NCBI GenBank assembly: GCA_964059195.1
Contig: CAXKWD010000003.1
Span: 199,602,174 to 199,666,173, forward strand
DNA: 64,000 nt
Source of the DNA: Ectobius pallidus
Taxonomy: Eukaryota > Arthropoda > Insecta > Blattodea > Ectobiidae
Direction of reading: 5' to 3'
Below, piece by piece: positions 22,605 to 32,930 of the stretch. Under the pieces are notes generated by a model. That model was not told the origin of the DNA. It did no database searches and was given only the letters and a program-made list of their open reading frames with translations. Numbering within the stretch: the stretch's first letter is position 1; every line of letters begins with the position of its first letter. The translations under genes and the position numbers were made by a program.

Positions 22605-22741
22605 CCTGCGCGTTATGCTTCTCACTTACGACTAACCTTAAAACAAGTTTGAACCTATCCTGCACGTGCTGTGTAAGACCTTGAAACGAGTTTGAACAAG
22701 TCTATAGTGATGACGCTCACTCAGCTTAGAAGTACAACCAA

Positions 22742-23012
22742 TCATAAAAAATATTCCTTTAATTCATCCAACGTCTGAAACAAACCAAAAATATAAATGT
22801 AAATAAAGTCTATTAATAGAATTGTATTGAAATATTGAAGAAATGTTACATACCATCTTGTTAGAAGATTTGTAGTCAGAGCAATCTTGTCCGTTTGCAC
22901 ATATATGATAGGACATCGTTCTATCGACATCTGATGGATCTAAACATAATGTATGACGAACGCCGACACATGTTTCAATATGATTCTCGCCAGAGTGTGA
23001 ACCCTTCTCCAT
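22742..23012 (-). CDS. Probable two-exon small gene spanning loop and arm
   Basis: Exon 1 runs from ATG 23,012 to 22,854 (53 codons), with Cys/His-containing segments (ETCVGVRHTLC, YHICANGQDC), ending at ATG|GTATGT. Exon 2 runs 22,774-22,742 after TTGTTTCAG, adding TLDELKEYFL and a stop. Frame is kept across the intron, giving 63 residues. Exon 1 lies in the unpaired loop, while exon 2 lies in the arm. The arm's mirror copy (24,036-24,078) has one T fewer in the run before the stop, so it reads through a few codons more and has no exon 1. The intron is predicted from consensus sites only. I do not recognise the protein. Confidence 0.4.
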
Positions 23013-23019
23013 CCGTCCA

Positions 23020-23800
23020 CATTTCAGATGTAGAAAACATTAGTGCTTTCACAACACAAATTGTTATTAAAAACTCTATAATATTATTTAAATGTAGAAA
23101 AATTTTACTAACATGTCTACCTTGCACACTTCAGTCGTTATGAAACTAGCGTATTTATACAAGTCATGGCTGAACACAGACAAAGCGTACCTTTTCACAC
23201 TGTATAAAAGACAACTTGTGCTTGAAAAGGTACAACTTTATTCAGATGTAGAAAATATTAGTGCTTTCTCAACACAACGTGTGATTAAAAACTTACAATA
23301 TTATTAAATGTACCAAATTAATTTTGAAATTGTCTACCTTGTACACTTCCATCGTTATGAAAACGAACTTATTTATACAAGTCATGCATGAAAACCGACA
23401 AAGCGTACCTTTTCATACTGTATAAAACACAACTGATGATTGAAAATGTACAACTTTATTCAGATGTAGAAAATATTAGTGCTTTCACAGCACAACTTGT
23501 GATTAAAAAACTCTAGCGTGTCTTTTCGTAGTGTATAAAACAAAACTTGTGATTGAAAACGTACAATTGTATTCAGATGTAAATAATAATGTTATTACAA
23601 CCCAACATGTCGTAGATTAATTGAAAATGGCATACATGTACACTTCACTTGCTATGAAAACTAAAATAATTATACAACTCACGGTTGAAAACTTACAATG
23701 CGTGGCTTTCATTTGTATAAAACACAACTTGTTATTAAAATCGCCATGAAAACTATATTATTTATACAAGAACTGTATAAAACACAACTTGTGATTGAAA
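23020..23800. repeat. 218-bp tandem repeats in the loop
   Basis: TTCAGATGTAGAAAATATTA recurs at 23,025, 23,243 and 23,461 (exact 218-bp steps), with a further partial unit near 23,573. Each carries a TGTATAAAA TATA-like motif, an ACAACTTGTGATTGAAAA block and a CATACATGTACACTTCA-type block. Short frames here have no support. Could be promoters or a replication-related array. Confidence 0.75.
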
Positions 23801-23806
23801 TTACGC

Positions 23807-23973
23807 GCGACGAGTTTTTCTTCAATTTCCTCCGAGATAACCTAACCTAACATACCGTAGCCTAACCTAACCTAACCTTTCCTAACCTAACCTAACCTAA
23901 CCAAAGCGGTGATATAATAAATCGTACACTATAGGTTGGGTTATGCGACGATTTTTTTTCTTTCCTCCGAGAT
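23807..23973. repeat. 30-bp direct repeats bracketing the telomeric block
   Basis: GCGACGA...TTTCCTCCGAGAT occurs at 23,807-23,838 and 23,945-23,973, on either side of the CCTAA block. The second copy ends exactly where the right arm starts. Confidence 0.7.
23839..23902 (-). repeat. Interstitial insect-type telomeric repeats (CCTAA/TTAGG)
   Basis: Nine or more CCTAA units in three clusters separated by short interruptions (CATACCGTAG, CCTTT). TTAGG on the minus strand is the canonical insect telomere repeat. A degenerate GGTTGGGTTA lies at 23,933-23,943 in opposite sense. Confidence 0.85.
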
Positions 23974-24077
23974 TTCAATACAATTCTATTAATAGACTTT
24001 ATTTACATTTATATTTTTCGTTTGTTTCAGACGTTGGATGAATTAAAGGAATATTTTTATGATTGGTTGTACTTCTA

Positions 24078-24929
<852 letters not shown>

Positions 24930-25041
24930 ACGTCATCACTATAGACTTGTTCAAACTCGTTTCAAGGTCTTACACAGCACGTGCAGGATAGGTTCAAACT
25001 TGTTTTAAGGTTAGTCGTAAGTGAGAAGCATAACGCGCAGG

Positions 25042-25386
25042 ATGGCTCTGTATTATGGATCGATGTTTGATATGCATAATCAATCTGATCGACGTAAAAC
25101 TTTTAAAGATTGGCCATTGACATTTATAGACTTGGACAAAATGAGCGAAGCCGGATTCTACTATATTGGATACAACGACGTAGTCGAGTGCGCGTACTGT
25201 CATACGCAGATAGGACACTGGGAAAAAACGGACGATCCAGCAAATGAACATAGAAGATGGGCCCCCTTCTGCAGGTTTATAAGTAAAACTAAAGGTGAGG
25301 TCCTCATCGACATGGGACGAGATGATTGTGGCACAGGTGAAAAGACGAATGTTCCTGACGAGCATGATCATGTACAACAAGAGTGA
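25042..25386 (+). CDS. Single-BIR, IAP-like protein (right copy)
   Basis: Mirror of 22,260-22,604 with an identical 114-residue product: zinc ligands Cys50, Cys53, His70 and Cys77, and AGFYY and DDP-X2-EH motifs. It is the innermost and first gene of the outward-running set in this arm. No TATA is evident immediately upstream, where a CRE-like ACGTCATCA lies near 24,930; the upstream context also differs from the left copy beyond that point because of the 850-bp block. Both copies are open, which for a diploid host locus means twice the dose from one insertion if expressed. Confidence 0.85.
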   Translation: MALYYGSMFDMHNQSDRRKTFKDWPLTFIDLDKMSEAGFYYIGYNDVVECAYCHTQIGHWEKTDDPANEHRRWAPFCRFISKTKGEVLIDMGRDDCGTGEKTNVPDEHDHVQQE

Positions 25387-25456
25387 GGGAAAGGTGAACA
25401 GTATATAATACCGTAGTTACATGTATACATAGTTTAGTGATCTTCAAGCTTACAAC

Positions 25457-25882
25457 ATGTCAACATTGAAGCGTGATCGTAAAAGTGCACCTAAATCTAC
25501 TACAGCTGCTACTGTTGCTGATATATTAGATATTACAACGAAGGACTTACCAAATACACAAGAAACCAAGAATAAGAAGACGTCTATAGTATCCACTCTA
25601 AAGCGTTATTCAACTGTGTACGTCCCCGATGTGAGATGTAACAAGTCGTTGAGTGAGCTACAAATTGGACTTGCTTATCCGGTAAAGGAAGCTCGATCTG
25701 TGTATACAAGGTATGGGAGGAGAATCGTTATAGACTTAATGATTGGATGCAGCGTTTTTCTACCAGGAAGGTTTGGAAAGCTGAGTGAGGATCAGCTTCA
25801 ACAGATGAACGAGGAGAAACTTTCATTGATGTACTACGCTAAGGAGCCGAATTCACCTGGTTCGAACGAAGTTCCGGGTTGA
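25457..25882 (+). CDS. Small protein, 141 aa, VFLP family (right copy)
   Basis: Product identical to the left copy (21,764-22,189). A TATA-like GTATATAAT lies about 55 bp upstream of the ATG in the short gap after the BIR stop, so it probably has its own promoter. The stop TGA lies within GGGTTGACGAAA, the first bases of the duplicated promoter module; the matching sequence at 26,940 is non-coding. The module duplication therefore set the present C-terminus. Confidence 0.65.
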   Translation: MSTLKRDRKSAPKSTTAATVADILDITTKDLPNTQETKNKKTSIVSTLKRYSTVYVPDVRCNKSLSELQIGLAYPVKEARSVYTRYGRRIVIDLMIGCSVFLPGRFGKLSEDQLQQMNEEKLSLMYYAKEPNSPGSNEVPG

Positions 25883-26042
25883 CGAAAACCGTTACTCATT
25901 CCAATCTATATAAACTGCCGGACAGTTCCGTCTTGAATCATTGTTTCATAGCTGTGTGAATAGTGAAGACTACATAGTTGACGTCAGCATCCACATCTGT
26001 TCTTCTATCATTGTTTTCTCCTACAAACTATAGAGGTAAGTG
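25866..26042 (+). promoter_or_regulatory. Duplicate TATA promoter/leader module, right arm
   Basis: TATATAA at 25,907-25,913, CRE TGACGTCA at 25,979-25,986, donor ATAGAG|GTAAG after 26,035, and a second TGACGTCA at 26,041-26,048. No ORF with an acceptor follows before the next module, so any transcript would have to splice to a distant acceptor, for instance the 107-aa gene at 27,450. Confidence 0.65.
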
Positions 26043-26049
26043 ACGTCAT

Positions 26050-26925
26050 GTTTGTTTGTTTGTTTAAAAAATATAATTAACTTCTTGTTTGTTTTCCTAT
26101 TTCTAATAGATTCTATTTTTTTTTACTAGTTTTGTTAATTATTTGTAGGTCCTTCGATTGTTCATTTTTACATAAACACTTGCTACAGTTTAATGTTAAC
26201 ATAATTTATATACTAAAAAAACTCTTTTCTTTGAACAATCACCTGTTACGTTGTAAGTGCAAAACCTTTTAAATTTCGAGTTTGTAACTGTTATAAAGGC
26301 ACGCATTGTAAGTTTTCAACCGTGAGTTGCATAAATATTTTAGCTTTCATAGCAAATGAAGTGCACATGTATGACATTTTCAAATTAATTTGGCACATGT
26401 TAGTAATCATTTCTACATTTAAATAATGTTATACGTTTTTATCACAAGCTCTGTTTTTCCTTATAGGAGCAGGTCGTAACAAGTTAAAGAAAAACCCGTT
26501 ATCTGATATCCGCATCATGTCTGAATAAGCTTGAAACTATAACGTAATTGCTGTCAGTAAACAGCGTGTATGAAATCCAGTTCCCCCACCTAATTCTATT
26601 TTTGAATACGAAACTTGTGAAAGTTCTAAGAAATACGGTTCCGGTTTCTAATTAACTATGTGTCTATCTATTTTCGAACAAGGACGTACTAGCGTAAGAA
26701 CGTGTTGAGTCATATAATTCTAAATAGGATTTCCTTATAGGAACAGGTCGTAACAAGTTAAGGAAAAACCCTTTATCTGATATCCGCATAAAGGTCATTG
26801 TATCTAGGTCTGTAAACAAGGATGTACTCTTATAAGATCCGGTTGAGTCATATAATTCTAAATGCGACTAAAGTATAAGAGCAGGTCGTAACAGTTTTTG
26901 AACTACATCCTGCATATAATTCTAT
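26050..26925. other. Right-arm intermodule region
   Basis: Contains intron-like T-rich sequence, one 205-bp-repeat core (26,245) and paired GGTCGTAACAAGTTAA blocks (26,475 and 26,745). No gene. Confidence 0.5.
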
Positions 26926-26929
26926 TTTC

Positions 26930-27110
26930 GAACAAAGTTCCGGGTTGACGAAACCGTTACTCATTCCAATCTATATAAACTGCCGGACAGTTCCGTCTTG
27001 AATCATTGTTTCATAGCTGTGTGAATAGTGAAGACTACATAGTTGACGTCAGCATCTACATCTGTTCTTCTATCATTGTCTTTTCTCCTACAAAACTATA
27101 GAGGTAAGTG
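26930..27110 (+). promoter_or_regulatory. TATA promoter and leader exon of the 107-aa gene, right arm
   Basis: TATATAA at 26,972-26,978, CRE-like TGACGTCA about 70 bp downstream, leader exon ending at 27,103 (ATAGAG|GTAAGTG), intron 27,104-27,449 ending CTTGCTTTTCAG. The leader has no ATG. The intron contains an (ATT)n microsatellite at 27,232-27,257. Confidence 0.7.
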
Positions 27111-27449
27111 AGGCCACGTTTGATTATAAAATAAATATAATTAACTTCACGTTTTCGTTTTCCTATTTCTATTAACTTCGTTTTCTGAAGAAATAAACAA
27201 TTACATCACGCACACTTTCTAGACTGTTAAAATTATTATTATTATTATTATTATTATTCATAGTGTTTTTTTCTGCTAAATATAATTAACTTCTTGTTTG
27301 TTTTCCTATTTCTAATAGATTCTATTTTTTTTTTACTAGTTTTGTTAATTATTTGTAGGTCCTTCGATTGTTCATTTTTACATAAACACGTGCTACAGTT
27401 TAATGTTAACATAATTTATATACTAAAAAACTCTTTTCTTGCTTTTCAG

Positions 27450-27773
27450 ATGGTTTCAATAATCGAAAAATTCAACAAGACCACTTACGGAGCAAGGTGC
27501 GTTTCCATTTCGCAACTAGTCATAGGGCAAACATATAATGTTCTATCAGCTGAATTAAAACACACTAAGTATGGGGACTCTGTGTTGTTGGAATTACAAA
27601 CGTCAAACAAGGAGGAACTTCTGGCTGTTTTTCTACCAAAGAAGTATTCTGAACAGTTTGAGGCGAAAGATTTTGATTCTATAAACACAGGTATATGCAA
27701 ATTAGGGCTAGTGTATAAAGGACATTTCGACGGATCTAATGCATATAATTTAAGTCTGGTTAACGGTTCATGA
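27450..27773 (+). CDS. Small protein, 107 aa, VFLP family (right copy)
   Basis: ATG abuts the 3' splice site. Product identical to the left copy at 19,882-20,205. A longer frame from 27,294 is open only because the intron happens to lack stops; the acceptor shows that those codons are intronic. It shares the G-X2-Y-X-V, T-X-YG and VFLP pattern with the 141-aa gene. Followed 147 bp later by the acceptor of the next exon, so alternative splicing between the two is possible. Confidence 0.65.
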   Translation: MVSIIEKFNKTTYGARCVSISQLVIGQTYNVLSAELKHTKYGDSVLLELQTSNKEELLAVFLPKKYSEQFEAKDFDSINTGICKLGLVYKGHFDGSNAYNLSLVNGS

Positions 27774-27919
27774 AAAAAAAAAAAAACAGTGTTCAACAAC
27801 GCTATTTTTAAAGGAAGAAAAGAACAGATCTTAATGACAAAGAAACACATCATTATTTATTTTATATTTGCGTAAACGTCTGAATTTTGATAGTAATATA
27901 TTATTTTCTTTTGATCCAG

Positions 27920-28427
27920 GAATGGTCGCGTTGTTGATGTACAGGGTTATGTCGACGCAGCATCAGCGGTATTTTTTGTAAAATAATTTTTTTCTTGTGA
28001 TTTGAAAGGTGAAAACAGTGTACATATATTATTCAACAGTCCTGAAGACAGTGTTGTAAACGAGATGACAAAACATTACTTAGAACATTTTCATCATGGA
28101 TTACAATACGATCTTGGGTTTGTAGATTATGTTCATATGGAAAATATTGTGAGAAACATTTTCAACAATTGTGATCATGTATTTGTGAAAGGTTGTCAGA
28201 AGAAACAATTTCTACAAAACATTATTCCGTCTGTTGAGGTCTACGATCTATTTGATTTCAATTGTCCAAATTTAAATATTCTACCTAAATGTATTACTGT
28301 CTGTAAATTTCATACTTTTCCTGAAGCAAAATGTGCAAAACAAATTGTTTTAAGTTTAAAGTCATGGATCATAGACAATATTCATTACGTGTTTTTAAAC
28401 AAACCTGAAGTTAAACAAGTTACATAA
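27920..28427 (+). pseudogene. Unknown-function gene, right copy, interrupted by a stop
   Basis: Same exon as 19,233-19,740 but with TAA at 27,984-27,986, where the left arm has GAA. The stop falls after the FFVK block, removing most of the protein. The remainder (from 28,002) is identical to the left copy, so the change is recent. Confidence 0.7.
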
Positions 28428-29554
28428 AACAACGTTACTGTTTAGAGAAGACTATTTCAATTACAGAGATGTAAGGACTTGAAAGAATGTGTGATACATT
28501 ACGATAGTTCTCGCATTATTTTACGTAATAAGGAGATTACTTACCTCTTTATGATTCCACTACTATTATAAATGACATCACGAGTAAATTTGTACTCATG
28601 CAAAGTGAAGTGTTTAATTATATAAACATAGAGGGTGTTCGTACAAGTTGGGAAAAATCTATCATTATATGACATCGTTACCTATGAAATAAATCATACA
28701 GTTCTACTACAGTGAAGCCCTTTGTTTATACACATTATTTCATGGGAACGTGACAATCTTATGATACAGAATAAAGTTGTGACGTTCTGATATGAAAATT
28801 CACCTTAACCGTATTCCTAATCCTTTCACAGTCATTTCAATTAGTTGATAGTAATACTAACACTGTTCATCTGGAAGGAGAAAAGAAAAAGTTATGTAAG
28901 TATTTATTTATTTATCTTGCAATTTCTATGCAGTGGGAAAACATAAACAGCTTTCGCAAATGGTATAAGTAATTCTGTAACTTTTTTATTATTATTATTA
29001 TCACTTTCACTACTGACATTCACATAGCCTGGGGTTGTGTAGAGATAAACATATTTTGATGACCTCTGTAATATTGTTTAGGAGAAAATTTGACTATACT
29101 GGAGGAACGTGTCATATTGATGATCTACAATTAGCATGCAGGATGTTTGTATGTATGTGTATTTTCAGTCACTTCCGTGTCGGCAGGGGTGACCCGGAAC
29201 TATTCAGGATGTAACGGTTGATCTTTATCTGTACATGATGTATTTTCATTCAGTTCCGTGTATAAGATCCGCGTCGGCTTGGGGTGACTAAGAAATTTTA
29301 ACGGTTGATTTTATCTGTAATAAGGAATTCCTCCCATCTATTATTGATTTGTATGTACCACTTTGCTGTACTATAATAATATTTCTTGTGAAAATAAATA
29401 AGGTACATTTAAATGCTGTTTTTATTTTACCTCTAAAAAAAGAAAGTCCTATCTAAAAATCAAATGTAAAGGGTGTACATTGCCAGATCGTAAGATCATT
29501 CTGCTGTTCATACATTGATAACTGTTTTCATAAGAATTCTTGTAATTAACAATA
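28428..29554. other. Right-arm non-coding region
   Basis: Mirror of 18,111-19,232; no coding frame or other recognised feature. Confidence 0.4.
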
Positions 29555-30085
29555 TTTTTAAAAAATATTCAGGGAAATATTACAGCTACAACCTTGATTT
29601 TTAAAAGGTTTTGCACTTACAGTGTAACAGATGATTGTACAAATTTTCAATTAAATCGCTTCGTTAGAAAAAAAGTTTTTGCTGTAAATTATATCATCCT
29701 AGTTGTGAGTCATACACAGCAAATTAGTACAAATTCCTTCGCGTTAATATATAACTTATTTAAAAAAAATATTCAGTGAAGTATAGCAGCTACAACCTTG
29801 ATTTTTAAAAGGTTTTGCACTTACCGTGTAACAGATGATTGTACAAATTTTCAATTAAATCGCTTCGTTAGAAAAAAAGTTTTTTGCTGTAAAATATATC
29901 ATCCTAGTTGTGAGTCATACATAGCAAATTAGTACAAATTCCTTCGCGTTAATATATAACTTATTTTTTTTAAAAATATTCAGGGAAATATTACAGCTAC
30001 AACCTTGATTTTTAAAAGGTTTTGCACTTACATTGTAACAGATGATTGTTCAAATTTTCAATTAAATCGCTTCGTTAGAAAAAGA
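29555..30085. repeat. ~205-bp tandem repeat, three units, right arm
   Basis: ACCTTGATTTTTAAAAGGTT at 29,591, 29,795 and 30,002 (steps of 204 and 207), each with TTTGCACTTAC and AATCGCTTCGTTAGAAAA blocks. This is the unbroken version of the left-arm array. Confidence 0.8.
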
Positions 30086-30639
30086 CTTTTCATATACAAT
30101 AGTTTAGTCCACTTATGATTCATGGGATGACTTCTACACGAAATCAAAACTTTAGATTGATAAAATCTTTAAGTAATATTTTTGTATCATGAATTCTGTG
30201 AAATATAATAGTTACAGGTATGAAATTTTAAAGGTTTCTTTCTAACACTATAATACGCTTATGTACTAATTTTGAAATAAATCGGGTCGGTAGAAAAAAA
30301 GTTTATTGTATAAATTATTTTCGCTAGTTGTGACTCATTAAGGTAAATGAGTGTTTCAAGTCCAGAACTTGGTAAGATTGTTATCAAGAAAACTGATCCA
30401 TACAGTGTCCTGATGATATCATTTGTAAACGGGATAATTTTAATTATAGGCATGATTTATTCTCATTGTATCATATGATGTTTCAATTTACCATTAGAAC
30501 AAAATTTTTATGTAACGCATTTAAGTCTGCAACAATATTATAGGACCAGTTCATAGTTTTACAGAAATTACGTCTTTTGTGTCTAGTTAAAAACATTGTT
30601 TTAAAACATTAATTCAGAATAGTCTACCATACATGAAAT

Positions 30640-31085
30640 TCCGAATTCTTAATGGGAATTGGTTATCAGTTTTAGCACTACATCCATAAAAGAAGTTCGA
30701 CTACCATACACAAAATACGGAATTTAAAAAGTAGCCTTTGTATTCGTAATGGAGTTGGTTAACCGTTTTTTGGGGACTTGTTTAACAGTTTTGGCTCTGC
30801 ATCCATAAAAAAAGAAGCTGTCTACCGTACGCAACATTCTGAATTTAAAAAGTAGTCGCTGTATTCGTAATGATGGTTTAGGTGCTGCATACATAAAAGA
30901 AATCGGTCTACCTTACACAAAATTCTGAATTTAAAAGTAGTCGCTGTATTCGTAAGGGGGACTTGGTTAACAGATTTGGCGCTGCATCCATAAAAAGAAA
31001 TTGGCCTACAATACACAAAAATTCAGAATTTAAAAAGTAGTCGTTGTATTCGTAAGGGGGAGTTGGTTAAATTTCGACTTAGCAC
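30640..31085. repeat. ~100-bp tandem repeat, right arm
   Basis: Mirror of 14,440-14,915; about five diverged units around GTAGTCGCTGTATTCGTAA. Confidence 0.65.
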
Positions 31086-31315
31086 ACTCTTGCATTTTCG
31101 AATTTTGAATTTGGCGCTAGCCGCCATCTTATATCACAACCGACATCTAGCGGTATGTTACAAATCCTCCATCTAGTAAACAATTATTAAAGTACAAGAT
31201 TGAATAACCATGTTACACAACCTCCATCTAGTAATCAACTATGAAAGTACAATATCAAATAACCATGACGTCACTGAATTATATATCAGACAATGTTTGG
31301 GGTTGAATCATCGAT

Positions 31316-31391
31316 TGTCAGCGTGGTCATGCGGTTAAACGCATGTACTTGGTAATGACAAGTTGAAAGGTTCGAGTCCACCTCTATGACA
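31316..31391 (+). repeat. tRNA-like segment, right arm
   Basis: TGTCA...TGACA ends, box-A-like GTGGTCATGCGGTTAAACGC and box B GGTTCGAGTCC. Poor anticodon-stem pairing. tRNA-derived rather than a functional tRNA. Confidence 0.4.
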
Positions 31392-31474
31392 AGATTTTAT
31401 TAAATAAATATAAATATAAAATTAATTTGAATTTGGCGCCAGCTCTTGCATTTTCTAATTTGAATTTCGCGCTA

Positions 31475-31755
31475 GCCGCCATCTTGTTCCGGAACAGGAA
31501 GTGCCGCCAACTTGTTCCGGAACAGGAAGTGCCGCCAACTTGTTCCGGAACAGGAAGTACCGCCATCTTGTTCCGGAACAGGAAGTACCGCCATCTTGTT
31601 CCGGAACCGGAAGTGCCGCCATCTTGTTCCGGAACCGGAAGTGCCGCCATCTTGTTCCGGAACCGGAAGTGCCGCCATCTTGTTCCGGAACCGGAAGTGC
31701 CGCCATCTTGGAGGGGAAGTGATGACGTCATCACCCCCCACCACTGATGACGTCA
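31475..31755. promoter_or_regulatory. Right terminal 8 x 28-bp ETS/YY1-like array and CRE pair
   Basis: Eight units from about 31,483 to 31,710, then TGACGTCA at 31,723-31,730 and 31,748-31,755. On the plus strand four inner-side units read CAGGAAGT and four terminal-side units CCGGAAGTG, each joined to CCGCCATCTTG or CCGCCAACTTG. The subtype order differs from the left arm, so the arrays have changed independently. Confidence 0.75.
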
Positions 31756-31808
31756 TTACCCCCACCCCATTTCCCCTCAAACCGCTACATACCTTGCCCT
31801 ATACTACT

Positions 31809-31814
31809 AAGGCA
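31809..31814. other. Right target-site duplication AAGGCA
   Basis: Matches 13,737-13,742 exactly. Confidence 0.85.
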
Positions 31815-31965
31815 ATATTGCCTGGTGCGCATAGGACCCCGACAATTACGGTATGTCCCCCGTTCCAGACCTCCCTACCCCAGAAAAATCCGAGGAGGGA
31901 CCAGGGATCGAACCTGGGCCGACGGACCTGCAGTCAGTGACAAGACAAGACCACGCCGGCGGTTG

Positions 31966-31967
<2 letters not shown>
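31815..31967 (-). mobile_element. tRNA-derived SINE fragment next to the element
   Basis: Minus strand has a tRNA-like segment with box B GGTTCGATCCC and the body motif GGGTAGGGAGGTCTGGAACG shared with the SINEs in the satellite units. Begins within a few bases of the target duplication. Confidence 0.55.
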
Positions 31968-32021
<54 letters not shown>

Positions 32022-32050
32022 TATTATTGTTGTTATTATTATTATTATTA
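31968..32050. repeat. (ATT)n microsatellite
   Basis: About 27 ATT units with few interruptions; the poly-N, poly-L and poly-I frames are artefacts. Confidence 0.9.
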
Positions 32051-32560
32051 ATTTCATCCATCAAATTATTAATTAATTAATTAATTAATCCACGCATCCA
32101 TTTCTAAATCAAACCAATTAAATTATTAATTCATCCATAGTCTATTAATTCATCATCTGTACCATCCATCCATTATTTCATTAATTTACCCACCCACCCA
32201 TCCATCCATCCATCCATCAATCCATACACTCAAGCATCCATTAATTCATTAATTCGTCCATCAGTGGATTAATTAATTCATTCATCCATTAATTAATTAA
32301 TCCAACCATCCATTAGTTCATTCATTTATAGATCAATGGATTAATGGAGGGATGACTGAATGGATAGTTGGGTGAATAAATAAATTAATTCATGGATGGG
32401 TGGATGAATGAATAGATTGATGAAGGAATGGATAAAGTATGGATTGATTGCTTGATGGATGGATTGATAAATGAATGGATAATAAATGAATGAGGGATTG
32501 TTTGATAATTGATTAAAGGACGAATGAATGAATAAATGAATGATGGATGGATTGATTGAT
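32051..32560. repeat. CATC/GATG satellite block
   Basis: Same class as 6.6-12.8 kb, switching from CATC to GATG sense near 32,335. Confidence 0.8.
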
Positions 32561-32564
32561 GGAC

Positions 32565-32930
32565 TATTTTTCCAAGGTATGACAAAAATAGGCAAAGCCA
32601 CCTCCAATTTATTCGACAATTGAAGTGTATTACTGAAAAGTGATGCTTCGATAGCGCAAAAAATGCACGTTTTCTGCCAGTTTTTCACTTATCACTCGCG
32701 AACAAAAGCAAAAATTAAAAATCCGGCTGCAAGGTGCATTCGCCCACCCTTCAGTCCAACTACGTATGTTTAAAATTTCAGAGCTTTGCGTTCAATAGAT
32801 TTCGCTGGTCATCGCGCACAGATACACAGAAAGACAGAAAGACAAAAACACTTCATTTTATTATTATAGATAATCAGTCATACATTTTTATTTTGACAAC
32901 TTCTATTCATACGACGCGTTTTGATACTTA
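32565..32930. repeat. Dispersed repeat, copy 1
   Basis: From AAGGTATGACAAAAATAGGC to a TTTTATTATTATAGATA-type 3' end. Second copy at 51,370-51,660 with about 80% identity by eye. Probably the 3' end of a retroposon. Confidence 0.6.

Larger units (their letters stand above)
13743..22833 (-). repeat. Left arm of the palindrome
   Basis: Reverse complement of 23,972-31,808 apart from a 2,138-bp CACTA insertion (15,562-17,699), absence of the block at 24,080-24,929, seven rather than eight ETS/YY1 units, and scattered substitutions. Its inner end is at ATTTCAATACAATTC (22,833). Confidence 0.9.
22834..23971. other. Central loop of the palindrome
   Basis: 1,138 bp present once in the element, between the inverted arms. 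Holds exon 1 of the small gene, 218-bp tandem repeats and interstitial telomere-type repeats. Confidence 0.85.

Noticed and set aside
23839..23902. True chromosome end
   Set aside because: Only ~60 bp, interrupted, with the element continuing on both sides.
24994..25380. 128-codon ORF antisense to the BIR gene
   Set aside because: Shadow frame; the sense strand shows the full BIR zinc motif.
27294..27449. N-terminal extension of the 107-aa protein
   Set aside because: Lies in an intron ending CTTTTCAG directly before ATG; absent as an open frame in the left arm, where one base in the run differs.
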